A DNA stretch of 23,782 nucleotides, taken from assembly GCA_026988135.1 (NCBI GenBank), contig JALSLT010000018.1, positions 1-23,782 on the forward strand, given 5' to 3'. Position numbers and translations under genes: made by a program. This DNA is from Desulfurobacterium sp. Lineage in GTDB: Bacteria > Aquificota > Aquificia > Desulfurobacteriales > Desulfurobacteriaceae. Shown piece after piece: positions 15,436 through 23,571 of the stretch (position 1 is its first letter; each line of letters starts with the position of its first letter). The notes under the pieces are model-generated. The model was not told where the DNA came from, ran no database searches, and saw only the letters and a program-made list of their open reading frames with translations.

Positions 15436-16284
15436 ATGGTATTTTCTTCATTTCTGATTAAAAATAGAAAAGGATTACTCCATTCCATTATTCTATCTTC
15501 TACATCTTTTTCAGGTAAGAAGGTTAAAAAAATTATTGATGAAGGCCTTGTTTCTGTTAACGGTATAAAAGTTAGGAAAAGAAATATTTCTGTTTCTTTG
15601 AAAGATTCTGTGGAGTTTTCCCTTTCAGAGAATTTTTTTCAACCGGTTCGGAACATTAATATTCTTTATGAAGATGAGAGTTTTTTGGTAGTTAATAAAC
15701 CTCCTTTTATCAATACTAACAAAGATAAACCTAATCTTGAAGAAGTTTTAAGAGAAAGGTTCGGTTTTGTGTATGCTGTTCATAGATTGGATAAACAGAC
15801 ATCAGGAGCAGTTATTTTTGCTAAAAATAAAGATGTACTTAACAAGATGGTTTCTCTGTTTAAAAATAAACAAGTTAGAAAGATTTATAAAACGGTAGTT
15901 TGCGGAAGATTCCCTAAATTTAAGAAAATTTTATTTAAACTTGATGGTAGAGAAGCCGTATCTATTGTAAAACCTAAAGAAATGTTTGAAAATGCAACTT
16001 TCATTACGGTTGAGATAGAAACCGGCAGGAAACATCAGATAAGAAAACACCTTTCTATTGCGGGTTTCCCAGTAGTCGGAGAGTTTTTATACTGGGAAAG
16101 AACTTATCCTTTCCTTTTAAGATTTGTTCCGAGAATTCTACTTCACTCAGAAAGAATTCTTTTTAAGTCACCGATTTCAGGAAACGAAATAGATGTTAAT
16201 GCTCCTTTGTTAAAGGACTTTGAGGATTTTCTTGATGTTTTGAGGAGAGGCAGGAAAAGCCTACCTCTCAAGGAATATACTTAA
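15436..16284 (+). CDS. RluA-family pseudouridine synthase with S4 domain
   Basis: 282-residue RNA pseudouridine synthase. An N-terminal S4 RNA-binding domain (about 25-60, GKKVKKIIDEGLVSVNG) precedes the catalytic domain: ILYEDESFLVVNKP, then HRLDKQTSGAVIF with catalytic Asp119, GRKHQIRKHL and LHSERI, all RluA-type motifs. Target uridines (23S rRNA or tRNA) cannot be told from sequence; RluC/RluD-like activity is the likely class. The start is ATG 15436 with AGAGG 8 nt upstream; an in-frame GTG at 15427 sits inside that site. It is divergent from the deacetylase gene across 58 bp and convergent with rpoD, sharing 24 bp at the 3' ends. Length is slightly short but domains are complete. Confidence 0.9.
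   Translation: MVFSSFLIKNRKGLLHSIILSSTSFSGKKVKKIIDEGLVSVNGIKVRKRNISVSLKDSVEFSLSENFFQPVRNINILYEDESFLVVNKPPFINTNKDKPNLEEVLRERFGFVYAVHRLDKQTSGAVIFAKNKDVLNKMVSLFKNKQVRKIYKTVVCGRFPKFKKILFKLDGREAVSIVKPKEMFENATFITVEIETGRKHQIRKHLSIAGFPVVGEFLYWERTYPFLLRFVPRILLHSERILFKSPISGNEIDVNAPLLKDFEDFLDVLRRGRKSLPLKEYT
16245..16269. terminator. Hairpin in the overlapping ends of the pseudouridine synthase and rpoD genes
   Basis: GAGAGG (16245-16250) pairs with CCTCTC (16264-16269), and inside it AGG pairs with CCT across an AAAAG loop, with one mismatch. The hairpin covers the rpoD stop codon at 16261-16263 and lies just before the stop of the opposing gene. No T-run follows on either strand, so it may be a bidirectional 3'-end or pausing structure rather than a classical terminator. 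Confidence 0.35.
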
Positions 16285-17952
16285 ATCAATATCAAGACCG
16301 TGATTTTTCAGTTTCTTTAAAGCTTTCGATTCAATTTGTCTTATCCTTTCTCTTGTAACTCTGAACGCTTTTCCTACCTGCTCAAGAGTATGTTCAGGAT
16401 GTCCGTCAAGTCCAAAACGAAGTTTTAAAACGTCCGATTCTCTTTCGTTTAATACCGATAAAAGTTCGGAAACTTTTTCCTTTAGGTCGTTTCTTATTAT
16501 TATGTCTTCCGGTATTGGGCTTTTTACGTCTTCTATGAAACTTCCGAGAGTACTGTCGTCATCATCACCTATAGGCGTTTCAAGGGAAACAGGTTCTTGG
16601 GAAATTTGCATTATTGCTCTTACTTTGCTTACAGGCATTTTAAGCCTTTCCGCTATCTCTTCCGGTTTTGGGTCTCTTCCCATTTCAAGGAACATCTGCC
16701 TTGAAACTTTTATGAGTTTATTGATTGTTTCTATCATATGAACAGGAATTCTTATTGTCCTTGCTTGGTCTGCAATAGCTCTCGTTATGGCCTGTCTTAT
16801 CCACCATGTGGCATATGTGCTGAATTTATATCCTCTTCTGTACTCAAATTTATCAACAGCTTTCATAAGTCCGATATTTCCTTCCTGAATGAGGTCAAGG
16901 AATTGAAGTCCTCTGTTGATATATTTTTTTGCTATACTTACGACAAGACGAAGGTTGGACCTGACAAGCACCTGTTTGGCTTCTTGAGAATCTTTTTGGT
17001 AGTAGTGAACTCTTTCCGTTATCCGGTAGAAAGTTTTCTTCTGCATTCCTATCTGTTCTGTAATTTCAGCATACCTCTTTTTATAAGTAAGATATTTGTT
17101 AACAAACTTTTTTATCTCTCTTGTTGTATATTTTGAACAATCTATCTTTTCCTGAATTTCAGAGTTGTTAAACATTTTCGGAAGTTTTTCGATAGATGTT
17201 CCTAAAAATGAAAGTTTCCCGCTTAACTTCTGAATGTTCTTTTCACATTTTTTTAGTTCTCTTGTTTTGCAGTAAATATCTTCTGCCATAGACTCATATA
17301 TCGAATAGGAGAGAGGAAGTTGTCTCAGAAGGATGTTTATTTTTGCCCAAGTTTTGAGTAGTTCTTTTCTGTTCTTTTTGTTTCTAGGTCTTTTTTGATA
17401 AATTGCATATTTTTTCTCAAATTCGGGAAGTATTTCATCTATTCTTGAGACTATTGCAAAAAATCTTTTTCTCCTTTCCGATTCACCTCCCTCTGCAAAG
17501 TCGTCAGGAGAGCGGAGGATGTCTCTTACTTTTAGCTTATCTTCTTTTATCTTCTGTTCAGCGTAGATGATAAAGTCAAGAATTTTTCTGGTTTTTAGGA
17601 GATATCTGATAAGAGCTTTTCTTCCCAATTCTACCCGTTTGGCGAGAGTTATCTCTTCATGTCTTTTAAGAAGAGGAATACCTCCCATTTCTCTTAAGTA
17701 CAATCTGATAGGATCGTCCGAACGAGGCATGGTATCCGGTGAGATGGTTATCTGGAGTTTGGAAAGGTCTATTGCCTCAGCTCCCTCCTTTGGTATAATG
17801 TCTATGTCGTACTCATCAAGTTGGGTCATTAGCTCTTCTAGTAGTTCTGGGGTGAGGGCTTCTTCGTCTATGTGTTCTATAAGTTCGTCAAACGTTACGT
17901 AGCCCTTCTCTCGCCCTAGGGCTATGAGTTCTTCAAAGTGCCCTTTCTCCAA
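16261..17952 (-). CDS. rpoD: Primary RNA polymerase sigma factor (sigma-70)
   Basis: 563-residue housekeeping sigma factor. All regions are seen: sigma 1.1-like acidic N-terminus (1-78, FEELIALGREKGYVTFDEL), region 1.2 (80-110, DPIRLYLREMG), a variable lysine-rich spacer (about 120-320), region 2 with LVRSNLRLVVSIAKKYINRG, LDLIQEGNIGLMKAVDKF and YKFSTYATWWIRQAITRAIA, region 3 (RIPVHMIETINKL), and region 4 with LNERESDVLKLRFG and the helix-turn-helix EQVGKAFRVTRERIRQIE. The start codon is TTG at 17950-17952, with AAGGAGG about 6 nt upstream. It follows dnaG by 18 bp, the classic macromolecular-synthesis order without rpsU. The best promoters in this window match a standard RpoD consensus. Confidence 0.97.
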   Translation of the reverse strand: MEKGHFEELIALGREKGYVTFDELIEHIDEEALTPELLEELMTQLDEYDIDIIPKEGAEAIDLSKLQITISPDTMPRSDDPIRLYLREMGGIPLLKRHEEITLAKRVELGRKALIRYLLKTRKILDFIIYAEQKIKEDKLKVRDILRSPDDFAEGGESERRKRFFAIVSRIDEILPEFEKKYAIYQKRPRNKKNRKELLKTWAKINILLRQLPLSYSIYESMAEDIYCKTRELKKCEKNIQKLSGKLSFLGTSIEKLPKMFNNSEIQEKIDCSKYTTREIKKFVNKYLTYKKRYAEITEQIGMQKKTFYRITERVHYYQKDSQEAKQVLVRSNLRLVVSIAKKYINRGLQFLDLIQEGNIGLMKAVDKFEYRRGYKFSTYATWWIRQAITRAIADQARTIRIPVHMIETINKLIKVSRQMFLEMGRDPKPEEIAERLKMPVSKVRAIMQISQEPVSLETPIGDDDDSTLGSFIEDVKSPIPEDIIIRNDLKEKVSELLSVLNERESDVLKLRFGLDGHPEHTLEQVGKAFRVTRERIRQIESKALKKLKNHGLDIDLSIFLER

Positions 17953-17970
17953 ACTGCACCTCCTTGTGAT

Positions 17971-19629
17971 TTAATAGATACATGATATTATCTCCTCTAT
18001 TCCCCCGGCCTCTTTTTGTGAAAGTTTTATGGATATTGTTTTTAGTCTCTTTTTTAGAGAAAATTCTTTAGTGCTTCTTATTTTTCTTTCAATCTCTTTT
18101 CTTAATATTCTACAAAGAGCAGATTTTATTTCATTATCGTTGAAATTGGTAAATGCAAGCTCTGCGACTATTCCTGAAAGTTCGGGGTCATTTTGCTCCA
18201 TTTCTACGGAATTAAGATGTCCTTTTGTTAATTTAAGATAAAGATAAAGTTTTTTACATTCGTTTGAATAAAATATGTTTGGAGATAATTCGATATCATG
18301 AGGGATTATCCCTTCCATTATTCCTTTTATGAAGACTTTTTCATATTCCGGAATAAGCGGTTTTTGATTTTGTTTTTTTTCAGTTTTAAAGGGTTGTTTA
18401 AGGGTAGATTTCACTATTGACTTTAGCCATTTTATATCACTTTCCGTTTCGACAGAAAGCTCGGATAGAAACTTTTTCAGTTTAAATGGGTCATGCTTTT
18501 CAAAAGCAGAGTAGATGGAAACGGCTGTTTTTATAAATTCAGATCTGGTTTCCAAAGGCTCATCTTTTGCTTTTTTTATCAAATATTTCGAAAGAGGTGC
18601 CGGTTGAGATATTAGAGTTTTAAGTAGCTCTTCGTCTGCTTTTGAAATAGAGTCAGGATCTTCGCCTTCTGGAGGTTTTATAATGAAAGGTTCAACTCCA
18701 ATTTTGGTCAGAAGTTCCGAAGCCCTTAGCGTTGCTTTTTCTCCTGCTTCGTCTCCGTCGAAAAACAGCACTATTTTCTTTGCATATCTTTTTAGAGTTT
18801 TTGCGTGTTTTTCCGTTAATGAGGTTCCCATAGGAGCGACTGTTCTTTCAATACCAACTTTAAATAGAGATATAACGTCAAAATATCCTTCTACCACTAT
18901 AACTTCTTTCTTTTTGAGAATATTTTCTCTTGCTTGATAAAATCCGTAAAGGATACTGCTTTTATTAAAAATTTCGCTTTCCGGACTGTTTATGTATTTT
19001 GGCTTTTGATGTTCTTTTAATGCTCTTGCACCAAAAGCTACAATTTTCCCGGAATGATTAAAAATGGGAATTATTAGCCTTTCGGAAAAGAAAGTTTTCC
19101 CTTTTTCTGTTATCAAATTTAGTTTTTTAAGAGTTTTATCGGGAAGTTTTAATTTTCCATAATAGTCTTTAGGGGCGTAACCTAACATAAATCTTCTTGA
19201 TAGGTCATCTTTTATTTCCCTTTTTTTAAGATAAGGTTTCACTTTTTCTATCTGTTGATGAAAAAAGTTAGCCACTTCTTTGGCACTTTCATACAGTTTT
19301 TCCGTTTCGTTCGTTTCTTCGGAAAATTCGGAAGGGAATTCGTTTCCCGAAAGCTCGCACAGTCTTTTTACAGATTCATAAAAAGATAGATTTTCATATT
19401 TCTGTATAAAGGTTATGGCTGAACCTCCTACTCCACATCCGAAACATTTAAATATCTGTTTTTCAGGACTTACAACAAAGGAGGGGGTTTTTTCCGGATG
19501 GAAAGGGCAAAGAGCCATGTAGTTTCTACCGGTTTGCTTTAGCGATAGATAGTTGGAGATGACATCAACTATGTCAGCCCTTGAAAGGAGATCTTCTACA
19601 AATGAGAGGGGGATTTTTTTTCTCCCCAA
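17971..19629 (-). CDS. dnaG: DNA primase DnaG
   Basis: 552-residue replicative primase that makes RNA primers for the replisome. The N-terminal CHC2 zinc finger has Cys41, His44, Cys62 and Cys65 (LCPFHPEKTPSF ... KCFGCG). The catalytic core includes ERLIIPIFNHSGKIVAFGAR (183-202) and KYINSPES, and the Toprim domain has VVEGYFD (Glu247) and FFDGDEAG (Asp291, Asp293). A C-terminal helicase-binding region (about 420-552) is present but diverged. The start is TTG 19627-19629, with GAGGTGAT 5-8 nt upstream; the protein begins at the usual DnaG point (RKKIPLSFVEDLL). It reads into rpoD, 18 bp away, and has its own likely promoter behind the upstream operon's terminator. Confidence 0.96.
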   Translation of the reverse strand: MGRKKIPLSFVEDLLSRADIVDVISNYLSLKQTGRNYMALCPFHPEKTPSFVVSPEKQIFKCFGCGVGGSAITFIQKYENLSFYESVKRLCELSGNEFPSEFSEETNETEKLYESAKEVANFFHQQIEKVKPYLKKREIKDDLSRRFMLGYAPKDYYGKLKLPDKTLKKLNLITEKGKTFFSERLIIPIFNHSGKIVAFGARALKEHQKPKYINSPESEIFNKSSILYGFYQARENILKKKEVIVVEGYFDVISLFKVGIERTVAPMGTSLTEKHAKTLKRYAKKIVLFFDGDEAGEKATLRASELLTKIGVEPFIIKPPEGEDPDSISKADEELLKTLISQPAPLSKYLIKKAKDEPLETRSEFIKTAVSIYSAFEKHDPFKLKKFLSELSVETESDIKWLKSIVKSTLKQPFKTEKKQNQKPLIPEYEKVFIKGIMEGIIPHDIELSPNIFYSNECKKLYLYLKLTKGHLNSVEMEQNDPELSGIVAELAFTNFNDNEIKSALCRILRKEIERKIRSTKEFSLKKRLKTISIKLSQKEAGGIEEIISCIY

Positions 19630-19672
19630 TTATATCACCTCTTTTGCAAGTAGTAAACAAACTCTGTGAGTA

Positions 19673-19700
19673 AAATTATTCTTATTTGGGTTTAAGTCAA
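19673..19700 (-). promoter_or_regulatory. Possible promoter for dnaG-rpoD
   Basis: TTGACT (19695-19700) on the minus strand lies directly behind the T-run of the upstream terminator; 16 nt further is TAATTT (19673-19678). The -35 matches 5 of 6, the -10 only 3 of 6 but keeps the key TA and final T. Predicted leader about 37 nt. Position between terminator and gene favours it. Confidence 0.4.
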
Positions 19701-19730
19701 GAGAAAAAGAGAGGGAAAGAATTCCCTCTC
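19701..19730 (-). terminator. Intrinsic terminator of the lipoprotein-LysM operon
   Basis: A perfect 9-bp stem, GAGAGGGAA (19709-19717) with TTCCCTCTC (19722-19730) around a 4-nt loop, is followed on the minus strand by TTTTTCTC. It lies 13 nt past the LysM gene stop and separates that operon from dnaG-rpoD. This is the clearest terminator in the window. Confidence 0.88.
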
Positions 19731-19742
19731 AAAACTTTATGC

Positions 19743-20528
19743 TTACTCGTGCATAAACATAAAAGAATCTGTTGCAGTTGTTGGAACATCTTCGGCTCTA
19801 ACAGGACCAACCTTTTTAACTTTAACACCCGGAGGTGGAGGTGTTTTTAGAGCTTGTTTTCTTGCATCTATGATTTCCTGAGCGGTAATATTTCGTGGAA
19901 TTGTGAATACCTGATTCGGATAGATAAGATGAGGATTTTTTATCTGAGCTCTGTTAGCCTTATAAATAAGAGGCCACTGCCATGGGTCGTTATAGATATA
20001 GCTTTTGGAGGATATTCCCCATAGAGTGTCTCCTTTTGTAACTCTATAGCTTTTCGGTAGAGCCATAAAAGCTCTCCTTAGCTTTTCAACTTTACTCTCG
20101 GAGTTTGCAAGTTTAGCTTTTAGTGCTGCTATTTTTGCTTCAAGCTGCTTTCTGTACTCTATCTCTTTCTTAAGTTCTGAAACTTCTTGAGATATTAGAT
20201 TATATCTTTTCAAAAGATCAGCTTCTTTCGCTTTAAGCATTGCGAGCTCTTCCTCTTCTTTCTCAAGCTGAGCCTTCAGTGTGTTATATTCGTCAAGGGC
20301 TTTTTTATACTTAGCTTCAAGGTCCGCATATCTGCCTGTGGTTTCAGTGTTTATGTTTGTTGCTGTTTCTGTTGTAGTTGTAGGTGTTTTCTTTTCCGTT
20401 TGTGTGGAATTTGTAACGGTACAAGTGTCATAGTTCGAGATATTACTTGGACATGAATCAGCTGCGATTGCAGTTGATGCGGAAATTCCTATAACAAATG
20501 CTGTCAATATTCCTGTTAGTTTTCTCAT
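19743..20528 (-). CDS. Secreted coiled-coil protein with LysM domain
   Basis: 261 residues. A Sec signal peptide (MRKLTGILTAFVIGISASTAIAA, cleavage near 22-23) is followed by a Thr/Asn-rich linker containing two cysteines (SCPSNISNYDTC), a long coiled coil (about 68-155, repeated Leu/Lys/Glu heptads), then a LysM peptidoglycan-binding domain at 161-211 (YRVTKGDTLWGISSK ... LIYPNQVFTIP) with an Asn-Pro-His-Leu loop typical of the fold. The tail is Pro/Lys-rich (TPPPPGVKVKK). No catalytic domain is present, so it probably tethers or organises rather than cuts the wall. The ATG overlaps the lipoprotein stop by 4 bp with a GGGGGTGAG site upstream, so the pair is probably made together. No family name beyond LysM is claimed. 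Confidence 0.85.
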   Translation of the reverse strand: MRKLTGILTAFVIGISASTAIAADSCPSNISNYDTCTVTNSTQTEKKTPTTTTETATNINTETTGRYADLEAKYKKALDEYNTLKAQLEKEEEELAMLKAKEADLLKRYNLISQEVSELKKEIEYRKQLEAKIAALKAKLANSESKVEKLRRAFMALPKSYRVTKGDTLWGISSKSYIYNDPWQWPLIYKANRAQIKNPHLIYPNQVFTIPRNITAQEIIDARKQALKTPPPPGVKVKKVGPVRAEDVPTTATDSFMFMHE

Positions 20529-20878
20529 TGCTCACCCCCTACCTGGGCTTGTAGCTGTTGGAGCTCCTGCTCAAGTTCTCCTCTTGAAGGCATTGATTGA
20601 AGCTCATTTTGTAGCCTTACTTTTTCTGTTTCAAGGATATTTGTTTGTGTTTCGAGATAACTTATTCTTTCCTTTGTTTCTTTTTTCTCTTTCCTAACTT
20701 TTGCAAGACGTTCTTTTAGAGCATCAATATCGTTGAGTAGATTCTTATACTTTTCTTCTAACAACGCTTCCTGCTTTTTCTGCTCCGGTGTGATTTTCAC
20801 TTCCTTCTTTGCCGTTCCGCATGATGCTGTAATTGCAAGCGGGACAAGCAGAAGGCCTAACATAAGTCTTTTTCTCAT
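20525..20878 (-). CDS. Small coiled-coil lipoprotein
   Basis: 117 residues from ATG 20876-20878. A basic N-terminus and hydrophobic stretch (MRKRLMLGLLLVPLAITASC) end at Cys20, a probable lipidation site; the lipobox ITASC has Thr rather than Leu at -3, so it is slightly off consensus. The remainder is a continuous charged coiled coil (about 35-105) ending in a Gln-rich tail. GGAGG 5 nt upstream selects this ATG; the adjacent ATG at 20881 is only 2 nt from that site, and a further upstream ATG at 20929 falls inside the promoter's -10. Function unknown. The shared promoter, the ATGA coupling to the LysM gene and matching coiled coils suggest that the two proteins bind each other between membrane and wall. 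Confidence 0.8.
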   Translation of the reverse strand: MRKRLMLGLLLVPLAITASCGTAKKEVKITPEQKKQEALLEEKYKNLLNDIDALKERLAKVRKEKKETKERISYLETQTNILETEKVRLQNELQSMPSRGELEQELQQLQAQVGGEQ

Positions 20879-20927
20879 CATACCCTCCACATTAAGGTGA
20901 AAATTAAATACAGATAATTCTGAATTC

Positions 20928-20956
20928 ATTCTACTCCTATGAAGAGATTATGTCAA
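20928..20956 (-). promoter_or_regulatory. Strong sigma-70 promoter for the lipoprotein-LysM operon
   Basis: On the minus strand a perfect TTGACA (20951-20956) is followed after 17 nt by TAGAAT (20928-20933). Predicted start near 20921, leader about 43 nt. AT-rich DNA just upstream (20960-21000) could act as an UP element. This is the best promoter in the window and implies high constitutive expression. Confidence 0.85.
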
Positions 20957-21004
20957 GGATATATGAATCAATTTTTGTTTAAATATGTTAAATTTGTTAA
21001 GAGA

Positions 21005-23569
21005 TTAGCTCCATAATTTCTCAAAAAGTTTATTGTGAATTTTAACGATTTTATTTTCAAAGACTTTAATGTCTTTTTTTGTGAGAAATGAATTGTGTTG
21101 GCAGTATTTTTGGGCAAAAAGTTGAACTTTAGGTCCGTTGTTTTTTTTGTTTATTCCAATTTTAATTTCTAGGGCCGGAAAAAATCCTTTTTCCATAAGT
21201 TTTATGCCGGTGTCAACCCATGCTATTACTCTTTTTATCTCGCTGGAATGGTCTTTTCCGTTGAATTCCACATACCATTTGTTACTTCGAGGATTAAATT
21301 TGGGAACGCTTACAAAAGAAAATTTTATGTTTGGTATATCCAAAGCAGTTTTTATTATGTCGCCATTATTAAAAATTGCAAGGCCGTAGAGTATTATCTG
21401 AAAGGATTTTTTTCTTCCGGGTTTAAAATTGTTATCTGTTACGTTTCCTCTTTTAAAATCGACCAATTTGATTTCTTTTTCCGAGCTTTCCAGCCAGTCT
21501 ATTCGTCCGGAGAATGAAAGGTTTCCGAATTTTACAGTTACTGGTTTTTCTTGCTCGAGGTTTTCCAGTTTAGGTTCAAAATTTTTAATGAACTTTAAGG
21601 CATTTTCTTTGATAAAAGGTTTAATAAAGCGAATAGTGTTATCTTCTATCTGTGCTTCAAATTTATCAAATACTTCTTCAAAAATAATTTCCGCTTTTTC
21701 TTTTTTTCTATATGCCCGGTTTATAAATTCATGATAAATTTGACCTTCGGCAATTTCAATCGAAGGCGGAACAGTATAATCGATAACTTTTGAAAAAAAG
21801 ATGTTTGTAGGGCAATCAAAAAAACTGACAATATCCGTTACTGTAAGAGGTGATAAATACTTTTGAATTAAATTTTTGTCTATGATAAAATTAAAAATCT
21901 TGTCGCCAGCAAATTTTTGTTTCCATCCTTTAACTCCAAATTCAGTATTTGTTTCAGGTTCCTTTTTCTCCTGGTACACTTTCAATGTATTTATCGCTTC
22001 TTCGGTAAAAAGGTTTGTTTCTCTGTTTTTTACGGTTGAAATATCGGAAACTATTGAAGAGAAAAGAGATTCTCCTTTTTTATGATCATATAAAAGATGT
22101 ACTGTTTTTTCCGCTGATGCAAAAGCGTTATAAAATGTTTGCAATTCATACAAAATAAGTTTGTCTCTGCCTGGTAGCGCTTCGAGTAAAGGATTAGAAA
22201 TTTCCATCAGTTTATTTATCTCTTCTCGTTCTTTGTAAGAAAAATCGGGGTCAAAAGGAAAAGAACGGGGGTAGATACCGTTGGAGATATCGTAAAAAAT
22301 TATATGTTCGGGAAAAATTGTCGGAGCAGCTTCCGGTGTGCCGATAAAAACTCCGAGAGGCTCTTCTTCAGTGATTATGTAGGTTCGATTTTCCATAAAA
22401 ATGGGAAATAGTTTGATAAATTTCTGACAGTTGTAACGCTTAGTTTCGACTATACCGTTTTTTTCAAGTTCTTCTATCTCTTTTAAGATTATCGATAACT
22501 CTTTTCTTATGTTTTCATCTGCTTCTTCATCTTCTATAAAGGTTTTAAGTTTTTTTATCCATTCTTTTATTTTTAATATTTCGTTGCCGTTTTCAACGGT
22601 TCTGAGGAATTTTTTAATTAGCGGGTGTAGCTGAACAGGTATTCCCGGTTTTTGAGTTCGAAAAGGTATCTTTAAAAATTTGAAATACTCGTGAAATAGT
22701 AATTCTTTACCGTTTAAGTTTCTACTTATAACAGCTATTTTTTCCGGAGATACTCCGTTGGAAATGAGATACTTAACTATCAGAGAGACTTTCTTTATTC
22801 CTTCACTTTCCCCAAAAAATTGATATTCATAAATCTCCTTTTTTTCGAAAGTCCCTTTTTGGGGAGATAAAGAAAGAGACAGAGAAGTTTTATCAGGTTG
22901 GACTTCAATAATTTGCCAATTTTTAAATAGTTTTCGATTTTCTCTGAAAAGCTTTGTGAATTCGGTATCATTATCTTTGAAAGCTACTATTGTAACGGGA
23001 ATTTTTAGAGATTTGAGAAATTCTATTTCAAGGGGAAGGATTTGAGGAAGAAAAAGGAGAATAATTTTTTTGTATTCTTTTAAATTTCCACCTTTGGCTT
23101 TTTCAAAAAGAGTGAAAATATCAAAGCAGGTATTTTCTTTAAGAATCCTGTTGTATTTTTCAAGAAGTTTTGCGGTGGTAATTATCTTCTGTTTCAATTT
23201 CCCGTCTGCTTTCTCGGAACATTTTTTAAGCTGAAAGGGAGAGATGTTGTGTTCTTTTAGCTCCCTTATCCTTGAATCTACAAGTTTTATATAGTCAAGT
23301 GAGTTATATAGAGGATTTTCCGAATCTTTTAGAATTTTTCTTATAACAAATAGACGTTGTTGGTCTGTCATTATTGAAGGATTGATAAATTTCCGTTTCA
23401 GAATTGTTGTAGCTAATTCTTGTAATGTACCGGCACATTTACCTATTAAAGCTGTTTCTGTTTTTTTGGAAATTTCAAAAAGAACTTTCAAGGAAGATTC
23501 CCTTGTAACGATAAATCCTTCGTTTTTTACCTCTTTTGCCAGAAAATCGATAACCTCTTTATGGGTCAC
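21005..23569 (-). CDS. AddB-like PD-(D/E)XK nuclease, apparently degenerate
   Basis: 854 residues, shorter than typical AddB (about 1,100-1,200). The C-terminal nuclease domain is clear: SFFDCPTNIFF (Cys586), EGQIYHEFINRAY, GRIDWLE (Asp691) and VDFKRG (Asp704, Lys706), then FQIILYGLAIF, as in the RecB/AddB nuclease family. The N-terminal half resembles the helicase-like scaffold of AddB, but no GxxGxGKT Walker A is visible where expected (residues 15-30). Only Cys586 and Cys823 (YCQHNS) remain of the four-cysteine iron-sulfur staple. GTG 23567-23569 starts 2 nt after the stop of the TPR gene. Presumed role is DNA end processing with an AddA partner encoded elsewhere; AddB identity is probable, not certain. 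Confidence 0.72.
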   Translation of the reverse strand: MTHKEVIDFLAKEVKNEGFIVTRESSLKVLFEISKKTETALIGKCAGTLQELATTILKRKFINPSIMTDQQRLFVIRKILKDSENPLYNSLDYIKLVDSRIRELKEHNISPFQLKKCSEKADGKLKQKIITTAKLLEKYNRILKENTCFDIFTLFEKAKGGNLKEYKKIILLFLPQILPLEIEFLKSLKIPVTIVAFKDNDTEFTKLFRENRKLFKNWQIIEVQPDKTSLSLSLSPQKGTFEKKEIYEYQFFGESEGIKKVSLIVKYLISNGVSPEKIAVISRNLNGKELLFHEYFKFLKIPFRTQKPGIPVQLHPLIKKFLRTVENGNEILKIKEWIKKLKTFIEDEEADENIRKELSIILKEIEELEKNGIVETKRYNCQKFIKLFPIFMENRTYIITEEEPLGVFIGTPEAAPTIFPEHIIFYDISNGIYPRSFPFDPDFSYKEREEINKLMEISNPLLEALPGRDKLILYELQTFYNAFASAEKTVHLLYDHKKGESLFSSIVSDISTVKNRETNLFTEEAINTLKVYQEKKEPETNTEFGVKGWKQKFAGDKIFNFIIDKNLIQKYLSPLTVTDIVSFFDCPTNIFFSKVIDYTVPPSIEIAEGQIYHEFINRAYRKKEKAEIIFEEVFDKFEAQIEDNTIRFIKPFIKENALKFIKNFEPKLENLEQEKPVTVKFGNLSFSGRIDWLESSEKEIKLVDFKRGNVTDNNFKPGRKKSFQIILYGLAIFNNGDIIKTALDIPNIKFSFVSVPKFNPRSNKWYVEFNGKDHSSEIKRVIAWVDTGIKLMEKGFFPALEIKIGINKKNNGPKVQLFAQKYCQHNSFLTKKDIKVFENKIVKIHNKLFEKLWS

Positions 23570-23571
23570 GA

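Noticed and set aside
19627..19655. TTTACT, 17 nt, TATAAT ending at the dnaG TTG start
   Set aside because: Transcription would begin inside the coding region and lose the GAGGTGAT ribosome site; the usual DnaG N-terminus requires the TTG start. The TATAAT is probably a by-product of the ribosome site and start codon.
20879..20929. Longer N-terminus for the lipoprotein starting at 20929
   Set aside because: That ATG overlaps the -10 of the strong promoter, so it would not be transcribed; the signal peptide begins properly at 20878.
20957..21004. TTTAAAT/GTTAAAT-type repeats after the AddB-like gene as a terminator
   Set aside because: The inverted matches are AT-only with no GC stem or T-run in the right place; they are better seen as AT-rich DNA upstream of the strong promoter.
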